Part shown: positions 42,365 to 52,637 of the stretch, one piece after another
Numbering within the stretch: position 1 is the stretch's first letter
How the letters are laid out: each line of letters starts with the position of its first letter
Source: an uncultured Bacteroidota bacterium
Lineage (GTDB): Bacteria; Bacteroidota; Bacteroidia; Chitinophagales; Chitinophagaceae
Direction: 5' to 3'
Assembly (NCBI GenBank): GCA_938008665.1
Contig: CALLKA010000077.1
Location: forward strand, 1-58,606
Length of the DNA: 58,606 bases
The notes under the pieces: model-generated
The model's database searches: none
What the model was told of the DNA's origin: nothing
Seen by the model: the letters and a program-made list of their open reading frames with translations, nothing else
Made by a program: the position numbers and the translations under genes

Positions 42365-42979
42365 CTACTTTATATACTGATGAATGGGCTGTCTGTTGGA
42401 AATGCTCTTACCTAAGGTCATTTCATCGGCATATTCCAGCTCACCACCAAAGGCAATACCTCGGGCAATGGTGGTAATAATACAGTCCGACTTAGTTAGC
42501 TTTTTTTGGATATAATAAATGGTCGTGTCTCCTTGAATATTCGGATTGAGTGCAAAGACCAATTCAGTAACTTCTTCTTTTTTTACCCTTTCAATTAATG
42601 CATCAATGGTCAGCTGTTCCGGCCCAATGCCGTCCAAGGGGGAAATAATTCCGCCCAATACATGGTAACTGCCATTAAATTGTTGTGTGTTTTCAATCGC
42701 AATCACATCCCTTATATTTTCTACAACACAAATGGTATTTTTTTGTCGTCCAGCATTGGCGCAAATTGAACATATGTTGCTATCACTTATATTATAACAA
42801 CGTTGACAAAATTTTATTTCCTTTCTCATTTTTTGTAATATTTCACTGAAATGAGTGGTGACTTCGGTTTCTTGTTTTAACAAATGCAGTACCAGCCTAA
42901 GTGCTGTTTTTTTACCAATGCCTGGTAATTTTGAAAATTCAGCAACGGCATTTTCTAATAAAGTGGAAGGTAATTGCAT
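42365..42979 (-). CDS. recR: Recombination protein RecR
   Basis: Recombinational repair protein that loads RecA with RecFO. The 204-residue protein has the N-terminal helix-hairpin-helix KLPGIGKKTALRL, a four-Cys zinc finger CQRCYNISDSNICSIC, and a Toprim domain (NTICVVENIRDV, with YHVLGGIISPLDGIGPE, followed by ARGIAFGGELEYADEMTL). Length matches the family. It starts 21 bases after the Ig-like lipoprotein gene's stop. Confidence 0.96.
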   Translation of the reverse strand: MQLPSTLLENAVAEFSKLPGIGKKTALRLVLHLLKQETEVTTHFSEILQKMRKEIKFCQRCYNISDSNICSICANAGRQKNTICVVENIRDVIAIENTQQFNGSYHVLGGIISPLDGIGPEQLTIDALIERVKKEEVTELVFALNPNIQGDTTIYYIQKKLTKSDCIITTIARGIAFGGELEYADEMTLGKSISNRQPIHQYIK

Positions 42980-43000
42980 AGGTATTTAATCAAAGTAAAA

Positions 43001-44422
43001 TTACTTATTAATTATTACATTAACCTCATTCTCCCAATTGGCTTTAATATTGAGTATGTCGGTTAATTTTTTAACAATTTCTGGCTGTTGCTTAATTGTA
43101 TTATTATATTTACCGGTATCCCAAATACCATTATTGTTGGTATCATCTAATACTTTTAAATCATAATCACCTGGCGGTAATTTTAGCATTTGAATCAGCG
43201 ATTGTTTTATTGGATAACTAAACGCAAGTTTGTTTTCCTTGGTCAAAAGTAAAATTGGATGGACCATGTTTTGGTAGCCCGAAACCCTTACCAAGGCACT
43301 GCCATAGGCGGCATCGCTTTTGGTGATAAATTTAATCGTATCCGCTTTGGCGATATAATTTTGGTTGCTATCTAATAAACTTCTTTTAGGAATAATTAAA
43401 TGCATGGGCGTTGACTCGATCCAATCATAATGAATAGTGACTACTTTTTTTGTTGCAGTATCAATAGATAGGGTATAGTTGGGCAGTGGTTTATTTAAGG
43501 TATCGCACAATACAATTGGGAAGCTATCATTGAATTGTACTGGTGTTTCAAAAGTTAAAGTAAGATCGGTTAATAAGTCCTGCTCGTTGCCTTCGATACT
43601 TTTCATGTACTTTAATCCTGTCACCACTTTTTTTACATTTTTATTATTTGAAGCAGTGCTTGCTTTTTTCTTTTCAACTTTTTGATGGGCTTGAAAAACA
43701 TATAATAGTTGTGAATCCGTTTGTGCAGTTATTTGAATGGGAGCATTTAAAAATCCAAATACTTTGGTGCTATCATCGTACCTTTTATTATAATCGTTGG
43801 GCAATACAAAAACCGAAAATGTGGCAGTGGGTAAAAAAGTAAATTCAAATTTCCCTTTTCCATCCACTTTTGCATAGTATAATGGTTTGTCCTTGTAAAT
43901 GGCAGAATCTTTATTGGTAGGGTGTAATATTACAATGAGGGTGCTATCAATAACGCCCGTTTCGACAGTTCGAACAGTACCCGATAACCTTCCGGAATCC
44001 AAATAATTTCCGGTACTAAAAACATAAGTAAAGTTTTTTAAAATATTTCCTTCATTCACATCTTTAATTGCGTTTCCAAACTTGACGCTATAGGTGGTGT
44101 TTTTATCTAAGGTGTCATTGATTCGAATACGCAGCATATTCAATTTTGCATCAATCAAAGGGGTTGTTTTAATGCCTGGAGAAATAATTAAGTTTTCCTG
44201 TATTGCTTCGGTAGTGATATATTCATTAAAGGCAAGGACAATTTCCTTGGGTTGGATATTTAAGCTGGAATCCTTTGGTTTTGAGACTACTAAATAAGGA
44301 GGTAGGCTATCTCTAGGACCACCACTCGGCGGAACAATATTGGCGCAGCCTTGCATTTGCATACTAATCACCATAGCAAATAAGCCGATGAGCCCAGTTG
44401 ATAATATTGCGTATTTCCTCAT
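43001..44422 (-). CDS. Ig-like domain lipoprotein
   Basis: A 473-residue exported lipoprotein. The signal ends in a lipobox around QGC (near residue 25), followed by ANIVPPSGGPRDSLPP, the hallmark of a Bacteroidota family with an N-terminal SbsA-type Ig-like domain: LNIQPKEIVLAFNEYI and the strand-rich region to about residue 135. The middle and C-terminal parts hold further beta-sandwich domains, ending with DVNVIINK-like strands after DTNNNGIWDTGKYNN. It is probably displayed on the envelope. Function is unknown. Confidence 0.8.
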   Translation of the reverse strand: MRKYAILSTGLIGLFAMVISMQMQGCANIVPPSGGPRDSLPPYLVVSKPKDSSLNIQPKEIVLAFNEYITTEAIQENLIISPGIKTTPLIDAKLNMLRIRINDTLDKNTTYSVKFGNAIKDVNEGNILKNFTYVFSTGNYLDSGRLSGTVRTVETGVIDSTLIVILHPTNKDSAIYKDKPLYYAKVDGKGKFEFTFLPTATFSVFVLPNDYNKRYDDSTKVFGFLNAPIQITAQTDSQLLYVFQAHQKVEKKKASTASNNKNVKKVVTGLKYMKSIEGNEQDLLTDLTLTFETPVQFNDSFPIVLCDTLNKPLPNYTLSIDTATKKVVTIHYDWIESTPMHLIIPKRSLLDSNQNYIAKADTIKFITKSDAAYGSALVRVSGYQNMVHPILLLTKENKLAFSYPIKQSLIQMLKLPPGDYDLKVLDDTNNNGIWDTGKYNNTIKQQPEIVKKLTDILNIKANWENEVNVIINK

Positions 44423-44489
44423 AGTCTGCAAACTTAATTGATAATCGGGTAGGTTACACCAATCCTGTCCAGTTTTGATGGTAATTTAT

Positions 44490-47400
44490 TTACCCTTCTG
44501 CTACTTCCTCTTCTGATTTCATTTCATGTAAAGCCACTGCCAACTCATTTGTTTTAACAAAATTGCACCAGTGACAATCTTCCTTTCCACAGCCAGTATA
44601 AAAATCCTTTTGTTGAATTTTCTCCCAAACTTGTTTTACTTGCTGTGTTACTGTAGTGATATCTGCATCGGTAATGTTGACTGCTATTTTTTCGAATTCC
44701 TTTTTCTTATTGGGTTCAACAAAATCAAATTCCGCCGATACCACTTCCCAGTTTTTCGGATGGTGGTTTAATAATATTTTATAAAAAACAGCTTGTCTCC
44801 AATAATCACCCCCGTTTGGATTTTTATCATTGGGTCCTTTTAGTTTTTCGCGCGCATTTTCAATATTACCTGTTTTGTAGTCCACTACGACAACTTGCTT
44901 GCCATTAAATTCAACTTTATCAATGGCGCCTTTTAATGGGATGTCATTTACAACTACATTGGTAATGCGGTATTCGGTGGTGACTACTTTATTCCATTCA
45001 TTAATATACCTCTCGTAATATTTGATTAATACAGTTTCGCCCAGTTCCATTTTGTCTTTGAATTCCTGTGCTGTAAATGCTTCTCGATGGCGATGCATAT
45101 AGTAATTAAAATCCTGCACAAGTGTTTGTATGTCTGGAAATTCATTTTGTGCGGAATCCTGCATTTTTTTAAAAAACTTATTTAACGCGTCATGAATCGC
45201 CGAGCCAAAAGTGGTGGCTTCGGATTTCCCAGAAGGCACCCTAATTAAACTATTGTAATAAAAGTGTAATGGGCATTTTAAATAGTTATTTAATGCCGTC
45301 ACATTCATCGAAAACTTTTCCAATTTTGGTTGGATGAAATCTTCTTCCATTTGGGCAATTTCAGGCATCGGGGCTGATTGTAATCGCAGTAACTTATAGT
45401 TTGTTTTTACTATTGGATCTAGTTCTATTTTTTCAATTGCCGCCTCCTTGCCTTCCAATAATTCAATGATAAATTGACTTGGTTCTGCTTCCTTGCCGTC
45501 CCCTTTGTATTGGCTATAGGAAATATTTAAAAATTGTTTTGCTCTTGTGATGGCGACATAAAATAATCTTCTTAATTCTTCTTTATCATCGGTATGCTCC
45601 AAACTATAAATCACCGTGTCGGGTAAGGAATAACCTGCAGAAGCAGTACTCCGCTTTTTTTCCCAATAGTGCGCATTGGTGCCTGCTAAAAAAACATGTT
45701 TAAATTCCAATCCCTTACTACCATGTGTCGTTAATAAATTCACACCCGATTCATTGCCTGTGGTTATCGGGAGCGGTAGTCGAATATCTTCTCTGCGCAT
45801 AAGTTTTAACATGTCCACTAGGGCCGTTAAGTTAAGGTTGGGGTGTCGATGTGTTTCTTCTTTTATAAAATCAAAAAAATGACTGACCATATCTAACTCA
45901 AAGCCCTTGTCCTTACCAGTTAATACATTTTGAATGATACCTGTATTTTGTAAAATTTGCTCTACTAAATTTAATAAAGTTACATTGGCAACCTTACTTA
46001 TTAAATCTTCCAACACCTGCATTGCTTTCGCTACTTGGGTAATTCCGCCTTCATTAAATAAACTGGTTTGCGCGTCCTTGGTTTTATCTACCAAAACTTT
46101 TCTAAAACTATTATTTGAATTATTGTACTTTAATTGATTTGCCTCCACGGTTAAAGTGGCAATGGTAATGGGAGAAATGCCCCACCATTTAAAATGTAAA
46201 ATTTCAAATAATATATTCGCCCCTTCATTGGGTTGGTCCAACTCACAAGCGATATAGTCTAATATTTTTATGATTTGTTGAATCAATACCTGATCAAATA
46301 AATTAGCGCTTCGCTTGCTATATATTGGAATATTTCTTTGCTTTAAGAAATGCGTAATTTCTTCGCCATATTTATTTTCCTTATATAATACTGCAATATC
46401 CTTTGGCTCGGTACCCTGCGTAACCAATTGATTGATTTGTTCTGCAATGGCAATCATTTCTTCCTGCGGATCATTGTAACAATAAATGTGTGGCGTATTT
46501 TTTAGTGCTTGATTTACAGGCAATGCCGCTTTTAAATTTTTGGATAGCCCCTCCATTTTATTCACCAATCTTTCCTGGTTGTTATTAATAAGTAAAGTGG
46601 AGGCATCTAAAATGGGTTGGGTGCTGCGGTAATTGTTTTCTAATACAATGGTGACGATGTCTTGCTCATATTGCTTTTGCGCATGCATCATATTTTCAAC
46701 ATTGGCACCTTGGAATCTAAAAATACTCTGGTCGTCATCCCCCACCACAAATAAATTGGGCTGCTCCCAAAAATTAACCAACAATTCAATCAGTTGATTT
46801 TGTGTACCACTGGTATCTTGGTATTCATCCACTAAAATGTATAAATATTTCTCCTGGTACTGTACCAAGAAATTTTTATTTTCCTTAAAAGCAGTAATCA
46901 CCCAATTGATCATATCGTCAAAGTCATATCTGCTATGATCTTTCATCAGTTGTTGGTAAACATCAAAAGCGTTCACAGCAGCTTTTAATTTTTCCATCTT
47001 CTCTATTGCAGCATCTACTAATCCTTGTTTCAAATCACCCGCTTCAAATTGTTTGTATTTTTTCTTATATACAAATTCATCTCTTTTAGGAATATCATTG
47101 ATATATTGGTCTATTTGCTGGATTAAATAGGTACTGGTCCAGCCTTCTTTCTTGATAGTACTAAATAACCTGCTTAGGTTATTCATTTCATAGTAAACAT
47201 CGCCACGGTATCTTTTTAATGGATTGTTTTTATCAAATTTGTCAATCAGTTTTTTTAGTAGTTCAATTTTCTCTAATTCTGAAATTGGATCCAAACTGGG
47301 CTTGTCAAATAAAGAAAGATTATCCTGTATGATATCATTACAAAAGGAATGGAAGGTGGAAATGTTTACTTTATAGGCACTGGCCCCAATAAAGCCCACC

Positions 47401-47645
47401 AATCTTTTGCGCATGGCAATAGCGCCTGCATCGGTATAAGTTAAACACAAAATATTTTCAGGTGCGGTGTCGGTTTCAATTAAAATTTTTCCAATGCGCG
47501 CCCCTAGTATTTGTGTTTTGCCTGTGCCAGGGCCTGCAATAACCATCACAGGGCCATCAATCGTATCCACCGCCAACTTTTGTTCGGCATTCAATGCGCC
47601 ATAAACTTCCTCAAATGCTTTTTGTTGCTCGGCTTTACTAATCAT
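44490..47645 (-). CDS. UvrD/Rep-type helicase with C-terminal PD-(D/E)XK nuclease
   Basis: A 1051-residue single chain. The helicase half has Walker A GPGTGKTQIL at 38-47, DEYQDT (motif II), GDDDQSIFRFQGAN (III), LENNYRST (IV), HGSKGLEF (V) and FYVAITRAK (VI). The C-terminal nuclease carries VVVDYKTG with catalytic Asp/Lys, one Cys in YLKCPLHFYY and C1019, C1024, C1027 in CGKEDCHWC, an AddB/Cas4-like Cys set that may bind an Fe-S cluster. It should unwind and resect DNA ends, as AddAB or RecBCD do, but in one polypeptide. Confidence 0.9.
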   Translation of the reverse strand: MISKAEQQKAFEEVYGALNAEQKLAVDTIDGPVMVIAGPGTGKTQILGARIGKILIETDTAPENILCLTYTDAGAIAMRKRLVGFIGASAYKVNISTFHSFCNDIIQDNLSLFDKPSLDPISELEKIELLKKLIDKFDKNNPLKRYRGDVYYEMNNLSRLFSTIKKEGWTSTYLIQQIDQYINDIPKRDEFVYKKKYKQFEAGDLKQGLVDAAIEKMEKLKAAVNAFDVYQQLMKDHSRYDFDDMINWVITAFKENKNFLVQYQEKYLYILVDEYQDTSGTQNQLIELLVNFWEQPNLFVVGDDDQSIFRFQGANVENMMHAQKQYEQDIVTIVLENNYRSTQPILDASTLLINNNQERLVNKMEGLSKNLKAALPVNQALKNTPHIYCYNDPQEEMIAIAEQINQLVTQGTEPKDIAVLYKENKYGEEITHFLKQRNIPIYSKRSANLFDQVLIQQIIKILDYIACELDQPNEGANILFEILHFKWWGISPITIATLTVEANQLKYNNSNNSFRKVLVDKTKDAQTSLFNEGGITQVAKAMQVLEDLISKVANVTLLNLVEQILQNTGIIQNVLTGKDKGFELDMVSHFFDFIKEETHRHPNLNLTALVDMLKLMRREDIRLPLPITTGNESGVNLLTTHGSKGLEFKHVFLAGTNAHYWEKKRSTASAGYSLPDTVIYSLEHTDDKEELRRLFYVAITRAKQFLNISYSQYKGDGKEAEPSQFIIELLEGKEAAIEKIELDPIVKTNYKLLRLQSAPMPEIAQMEEDFIQPKLEKFSMNVTALNNYLKCPLHFYYNSLIRVPSGKSEATTFGSAIHDALNKFFKKMQDSAQNEFPDIQTLVQDFNYYMHRHREAFTAQEFKDKMELGETVLIKYYERYINEWNKVVTTEYRITNVVVNDIPLKGAIDKVEFNGKQVVVVDYKTGNIENAREKLKGPNDKNPNGGDYWRQAVFYKILLNHHPKNWEVVSAEFDFVEPNKKKEFEKIAVNITDADITTVTQQVKQVWEKIQQKDFYTGCGKEDCHWCNFVKTNELAVALHEMKSEEEVAEG

Positions 47646-47711
47646 AGGATAAAATTAATGGCTTTAAGGGGAATTATTGCAACAAAAACCTTTTTGCTTT
47701 GTTATACTATT

Positions 47712-48185
47712 ATGTCAAAAGTATATTCCATCCACACCGAGCAGTTTATTCCCATTTCTTTAGCAGAAGCCTGGGATTTTTTTAGTAGCCCCGCTAATTT
47801 AGCCAAAATCACCCCAGCGAAAATGGGGTTTAACATTATCAGCAAACACCATGGTTCTAAAATGTACCCTGGTCAAATCATTGAATACACGGTAAAACCT
47901 ATTTTAGGAATCCCATTATACTGGATGACCGAAATTACCCATGTAAAAGAGGGCGCTTATTTTGTGGATGAGCAACGTTTTGGTCCCTATATCATGTGGC
48001 ATCATCAGCATCACTTTACCGCGGTTCCTGGAGGTGTAAAAATGGAAGATATTGTGCATTATAAAATTCCGTTGGGTTTTTTGGGAGATATTGCACAAGT
48101 GATTTTGGTCAAAAAGCAGTTGCAAGGGATTTTTGATTTTAGATTTCAGGCAGTCGAGCAAAAATGGGGTACTTACAAGCCTTAG
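47712..48185 (+). CDS. SRPBCC-fold protein (cyclase/dehydrase-like)
   Basis: A 157-residue START/Bet v 1-like protein with YSIHTEQFIPISLAEAWDFF, IISKHHGSKMYPGQIIEYTV, and QLQGIFDFRFQAVEQKWG. The fold forms a hydrophobic pocket for lipids or polyketides; in bacteria its role is mostly unknown. The open frame reaches back to 47511, across the helicase gene start. The ATG at 47712 is chosen because the conserved fold starts there and the extension is antisense to the helicase. Confidence 0.82.
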   Translation: MSKVYSIHTEQFIPISLAEAWDFFSSPANLAKITPAKMGFNIISKHHGSKMYPGQIIEYTVKPILGIPLYWMTEITHVKEGAYFVDEQRFGPYIMWHHQHHFTAVPGGVKMEDIVHYKIPLGFLGDIAQVILVKKQLQGIFDFRFQAVEQKWGTYKP

Positions 48186-48279
48186 TAAAAATAAATGAAG
48201 ATATTTCCAAAATACTTCCCCTGTTTGATGGTTTGTATGTTTAATTTTAATGAACTTTGTCCTCAATTTACTTTGATTC

Positions 48280-50250
48280 ATGGCACATACAACCAATGGG
48301 CATACCCACAAATTCTCAGTAGCAGGCTTATTAGTTACTTTAGGGATTATTTACGGAGATATTGGGACCTCCCCTTTATATGTATTTAGTACCATTATCA
48401 ATCACAAAGTAATTACAGAACAATTAATCTACGGTGCTATTTCTTGCGTTTTTTGGACACTGACTTTACAAACCACTTTCAAATATGTTTTTTTAACGCT
48501 TCGCGCGGATAACAGAGGCGAAGGGGGGATTTTTTCTTTGTTTGCACTTATTCGTCGTTACGTTAAATGGATATATATACCGGCGATCATAGGAGCTGCA
48601 ATGCTTTTAGCGGATGGTATGATTACGCCTCCTGTTTCTGTATCCTCTGCAATTGAAGGATTGGCAGGGATTAAAGGATTGGAAAAAGTGATTGTGCCAG
48701 GTAATAATTTAACCGTTGGAATTGTTTTAACGATTATCTCTTTGCTTTTTTTCTTTCAACGTTTTGGTACAAAAATTATTGGATTTGCATTTGGCCCAAT
48801 CATGTTGCTCTGGTTTTCCATGATTTTAATTTTAGGATCGATTCAAGTATTTGGTAATATCACTATTCTTAAATCATTGAATCCTTATTATGGGCTTGAT
48901 TTATTAGTAAATTATCCAAAAGGTTTTTGGATTTTAGGTGCTGTGTTTTTATGTACTACTGGAGCAGAGGCATTGTATAGTGACTTAGGTCATTGCGGCC
49001 GTAAAAATATTCAAGTAAGCTGGATGTTTGTAAAATTCGCCTTAGTCATGAGCTATATGGGACAAGGTGCATGGTTATTAAATCATGTTGGGACTGTCTC
49101 CAATGGCATTAATCCATTTTTTGAAATAATGCCGCATTGGTTTTTATTAATTGGTATTGGAATTGCCACCATTGCAACCATCATTGCCAGTCAGGCTTTG
49201 ATTAGTGGTTCTTTTACATTGATCAATGAAGCCATTAGTTTAAACTTTTGGCCACGTGTTACAGTAAAGTTTCCTACAGATCAAAAAGGTCAAATTTATA
49301 TCCCAAGTTTAAATTTTATATTGTGGGTAGGTTGTGTTACTATGCTACTTTATTTTAGAAAAAGTGAACATATGCTTGCTGCATATGGCTTCTCTATTAT
49401 CGTTACCATGATCATGACAACTGTTTTAATTAACTTTTACATGTTAAATGTTAAAAGGTGGAATCAGTGGTTGGTGGCGGCTATTATTTTAATATTTGCA
49501 ATTGTGGAGGTTTCATTTTTTGTTGCGAACGTAGTAAAAATTCATGAAGCACTTATAACATTTGTATTTTCATTCAGCATGATATTTGTGATGATGATCT
49601 GGCATCGTGCACGAAAAATTACCAATCGTTATTTGGATTTTGTTAAGCTGAAAGATTATCTAGAACCATTAGTGGAGTTGAGCGCTGATAAGGATATACC
49701 AAAATACGCAACGCACCTAGTGTATTTAACCAAAGCAAATAATCACCGTGAAATTGAGCATCGCATTATTGATTCAATATTAAACCGCAAGCCCAAACGT
49801 GCAGATATTTATTGGTTCTTGCATATTGATCGAACCGATTCGCCGTATGGTATGGAATATTCCATCCGTGAATTAGTGGATGACAAAGTGATGCGCGTTG
49901 ATTTTAAATTAGGATTTAGGATTCAACCGCGCGTTAATTTGTGCTTTAAAAAAGTAATGCAGGAATTAAATGAATCCCAAGAATTAGGTATTTATAGTAA
50001 GTACGAATCATTGAAGAGTAAAGATTTCCATACCGATATCACTTATGTAATTATAGAAAGCTTTTTCTCTATTGAAAATGAGTTAAGTATTAAAGAAGAT
50101 TTTATTATGGATGTATACTTTAATATCAAGCAATTATCACAAAGTGATCAAAAAGCGTTTGGTTTGGATAATGATATGACCGTGGTTGAACACGTGCCTT
50201 TAATTATTAAAGCCAATGAGCAATCGCTTCTAAAAAGAGTATACGAGTAG
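48280..50250 (+). CDS. kup: Low-affinity potassium transporter Kup
   Basis: A 656-residue proton-coupled potassium importer. The start SVAGLLVTLGIIYGDIGTSP is highly typical, followed by about 12 membrane helices up to residue 440 with the segments GGIFSLFALIRRY, LLADGMITPPVSV and GAEALYSDLGHCG. The C-terminal 200 residues are cytoplasmic. It lies downstream of the SRPBCC gene with a 94-base gap, and converges on the GHL10 gene after 8 bases. Confidence 0.96.
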   Translation: MAHTTNGHTHKFSVAGLLVTLGIIYGDIGTSPLYVFSTIINHKVITEQLIYGAISCVFWTLTLQTTFKYVFLTLRADNRGEGGIFSLFALIRRYVKWIYIPAIIGAAMLLADGMITPPVSVSSAIEGLAGIKGLEKVIVPGNNLTVGIVLTIISLLFFFQRFGTKIIGFAFGPIMLLWFSMILILGSIQVFGNITILKSLNPYYGLDLLVNYPKGFWILGAVFLCTTGAEALYSDLGHCGRKNIQVSWMFVKFALVMSYMGQGAWLLNHVGTVSNGINPFFEIMPHWFLLIGIGIATIATIIASQALISGSFTLINEAISLNFWPRVTVKFPTDQKGQIYIPSLNFILWVGCVTMLLYFRKSEHMLAAYGFSIIVTMIMTTVLINFYMLNVKRWNQWLVAAIILIFAIVEVSFFVANVVKIHEALITFVFSFSMIFVMMIWHRARKITNRYLDFVKLKDYLEPLVELSADKDIPKYATHLVYLTKANNHREIEHRIIDSILNRKPKRADIYWFLHIDRTDSPYGMEYSIRELVDDKVMRVDFKLGFRIQPRVNLCFKKVMQELNESQELGIYSKYESLKSKDFHTDITYVIIESFFSIENELSIKEDFIMDVYFNIKQLSQSDQKAFGLDNDMTVVEHVPLIIKANEQSLLKRVYE

Positions 50251-50258
50251 TAATAAAG

Positions 50259-51725
50259 CTAAGGAAGTGCTACTAGTTTACTTAATTGATTTTGCTTACC
50301 AATTGCAACCAGCCAATATTTGTATTTGTTATTTTTTACAATACCCAGTTCGTTTAAATTAAGGGTTTGTGTTGGCGCATTAATAATTATTTCCACGGTA
50401 TAGCTTTCGTCCATTTTTTTCAAAATTGCATATTGTTTCACACCCGTTTTTTGCGTATTGCTAATGCTATATTCGTTGGTTGATTTTTTTTCAACTACAG
50501 GTGTAACCATTTCATATTGCACTAACCATGGCATGGTAGGCAATAAGGCGGGCTTTTGATAATAGTGTTTTTGTAAACTATCATTCCATCCATTGGCATT
50601 TGAGTTAAAGCTTTTACTGCTAAAGTAAATAGAGCCATTGGTGTTGGGAAGTGTACGCACACGCTTAATTTGATAAGGAATTTCATTTTTATCTTTCCAT
50701 CCTGCGTTACTTCCTGCGCGGTATATACCGTGACCTATATATAAGTTTTTGCCATAACTATTTTTATCCCACCAATTAATGATTTCATCGTAGTCGGCTA
50801 AGGGATGCCCATGCTCCCAATAAATTTGCGGTGTCACATAATCAATCCAGCCTTTTTCAAGCCACAATAATATATCGGCATACAAGTCATCATAATTAGT
50901 TTGCCCTGCTTTGGTATTACTTCCTTTGGGATCTACTGACTTGTTTCTCCAAACACCGAATGGACTAATGCCAAATTGCACAGATGGATTAGTACTGCGT
51001 ATGGTGGCGTTTAATTGTTTAATGATGGTATCACAATTACTGCGTCTCCAATCCTCTTTATTCAATCCGCGTTTATTGGTGATATAGGTCGCTTGGTCTG
51101 GGAATTCTTTTCCAGCAATACGATATGGATAAAAATAGTCATCCATATGCACTGCATCAATATCATATCTTGAGACCAAGTCACGTACCACCCGATTGGT
51201 ATGTTTCCAAACTTCAGGCAATCCTGGGTTAAAATATTTTTTATCACCATATTCTAAAAACCATTCTGGATGAATTTTTGTTATATGGCTTGGCGCTACA
51301 CTTGATCTGTTGACATTAAATACTGCACGATAGGGATTAATCCATGCATGAAATTCCATACCACGGTTATGTGTTTCTTGAATCATAAATGCCAATGGAT
51401 CATAAAAGGGACTTGGTGGTAAACCCTGCTTACCCATGAGGTATTCACTCCATGGCTCCAAAGTGGAAGGGTACATTGCATCGCCCGATGGTCGCACTTG
51501 CATCACAATTGCATTCATGCCATTTTTCTTATGCATATCTAATAATGCAATAAATTCTCTTTTTTGATCTTCATTGCTAAGCCCTCTTTTACTTGGCCAA
51601 TCTATATTTTCTACAGTAGCTACCCATACGCCCCTGAATTCAAAAATATTTTTATCTGAAATTTTTGGTTGTGCCTTGGCAAAAAGAAAAAATCCTATAA
51701 ATAGGATACTTAGTATAATTCGCAT
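50259..51725 (-). CDS. GHL10-type secreted glycosyl hydrolase (DUF187)
   Basis: A 488-residue exported protein with a signal peptide (1-18, ending AKAQ) and the GHL10 TIM barrel (PF02638): FEFRGVWVATVENIDWPSK, IVMQVRPSGDAMY, EFHAWINPYRA, DIDAVHMDDYFYPY, SPFGVWRN and DYVTPQIYWEH. The Asp/Glu residues in DDYFYP and QIYWE are candidate catalytic acids. Members act on cell-wall or other glycans, but few have proven substrates. The extra C-terminal domain (about 400-488) resembles a fibronectin or carbohydrate-binding module. Confidence 0.9.
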   Translation of the reverse strand: MRIILSILFIGFFLFAKAQPKISDKNIFEFRGVWVATVENIDWPSKRGLSNEDQKREFIALLDMHKKNGMNAIVMQVRPSGDAMYPSTLEPWSEYLMGKQGLPPSPFYDPLAFMIQETHNRGMEFHAWINPYRAVFNVNRSSVAPSHITKIHPEWFLEYGDKKYFNPGLPEVWKHTNRVVRDLVSRYDIDAVHMDDYFYPYRIAGKEFPDQATYITNKRGLNKEDWRRSNCDTIIKQLNATIRSTNPSVQFGISPFGVWRNKSVDPKGSNTKAGQTNYDDLYADILLWLEKGWIDYVTPQIYWEHGHPLADYDEIINWWDKNSYGKNLYIGHGIYRAGSNAGWKDKNEIPYQIKRVRTLPNTNGSIYFSSKSFNSNANGWNDSLQKHYYQKPALLPTMPWLVQYEMVTPVVEKKSTNEYSISNTQKTGVKQYAILKKMDESYTVEIIINAPTQTLNLNELGIVKNNKYKYWLVAIGKQNQLSKLVALP

Positions 51726-51738
51726 GTAAATTATTTTA

Positions 51739-52203
51739 TTATATTTTAGGTTCCGAGCTTGCTCTTATTTTATCTAATAGTTGATTGATGGTTTGCGCAT
51801 CTTTTTCATCAACACCTTTTAATACCGCATCTATTTGATCGTTAAATTGATCCAATTTATCAACTAATACCAGTCCCTTTTTGGAAATGGTGATATCCAC
51901 TAATCTTTTGTCTTTTAAGCAAGCACTTTTTTCAACCAAACCTTTGGCAATTAAGCGATCTACAATTCGGCTGGTATCACTCATCTTATCCAACATACGT
52001 TCTCTTATTTTGAGGGTGCTTAATGGACACTCACTTCCGCGCAAAATTCTTAAAATATTATATTGTTGTTGGGTGATTTCTTCATTCGCTAAAATATGCG
52101 CTATCTTTTCATTTAACCAATTGGCCGTATAAATGAGATTAATGCCCATTTTTTGAAATTCATTTCTGAAACAAGATTGTTGTATGTCTTTTTCAATCCC
52201 CAT
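51739..52203 (-). CDS. MarR family transcriptional regulator
   Basis: A 154-residue winged-helix regulator. The DNA-binding domain runs from ITQQQYNILRILRGSE through LKIRERMLDKMSDTSRIVDR (recognition helix) and LIAKGLVEKSACLKDKRLVD, the MarR wing with its DKR loop. It acts as a dimer. It precedes the GHL10 gene by 13 bases on the same strand, which would fit control of that gene, although no operator was identified. The ligand is unknown. Confidence 0.88.
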   Translation of the reverse strand: MGIEKDIQQSCFRNEFQKMGINLIYTANWLNEKIAHILANEEITQQQYNILRILRGSECPLSTLKIRERMLDKMSDTSRIVDRLIAKGLVEKSACLKDKRLVDITISKKGLVLVDKLDQFNDQIDAVLKGVDEKDAQTINQLLDKIRASSEPKI

Positions 52204-52225
52204 TCTTACATGTAATTATTATAAA

Positions 52226-52630
52226 TTATTTAAAAAGTTTCTTTCCAAGTAACTCAAACAAAGGTAAGGCACATAATGCACCAATAGCGTCAGCCAACAT
52301 ATCTAAAACATCAAAGCCCCTACTAGGAACATAGTATTTTTGATAGTATTCCATACCAATACCATACAGAATACAAATAATTAAGGCAATGGCTTTTGCC
52401 CGAGTCGTTTTATATTTTGTATCGGTCAACATTTCGAAATGGAAAAACAGAGATAAGGCCAAACTCCCAAAAAGCCCCATATGCACTACTTTATCAGCAT
52501 AGGGTAGGGCCATAATTTTTGAAATCCAACTTGTATGATCAGAGAATCCATCCCCAGGTAAACTTAATAAAACAAATACAAGTACACATTCGGCAATGAC
52601 CCAGAATAAAGTTTTAGATGCATGTGTCAT
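52226..52630 (-). CDS. VanZ family membrane protein
   Basis: A 134-residue VanZ-like integral membrane protein with four hydrophobic helices and the family's motifs DKVVHMGLFGSLALSLFF and GIGMEYYQKYYVPSRGFDVLDMLAD, cited here from GIGMEYYQKYYVPSRG to FDVLDMLAD. VanZ proteins affect susceptibility to some glycopeptides and possibly phospholipid handling; most have unknown roles. The ATG at 52630 is chosen; a longer frame opens at 52666 inside gcvH. Confidence 0.82.
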   Translation of the reverse strand: MTHASKTLFWVIAECVLVFVLLSLPGDGFSDHTSWISKIMALPYADKVVHMGLFGSLALSLFFHFEMLTDTKYKTTRAKAIALIICILYGIGMEYYQKYYVPSRGFDVLDMLADAIGALCALPLFELLGKKLFK

Positions 52631-52637
52631 GATCAGA

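Noticed and set aside
47511..47711. 67-residue N-terminal extension of the SRPBCC protein
   Set aside because: It runs antisense to the start of the helicase gene and gives a Cys-rich sequence with no family match; the ATG at 47712 opens the conserved fold.
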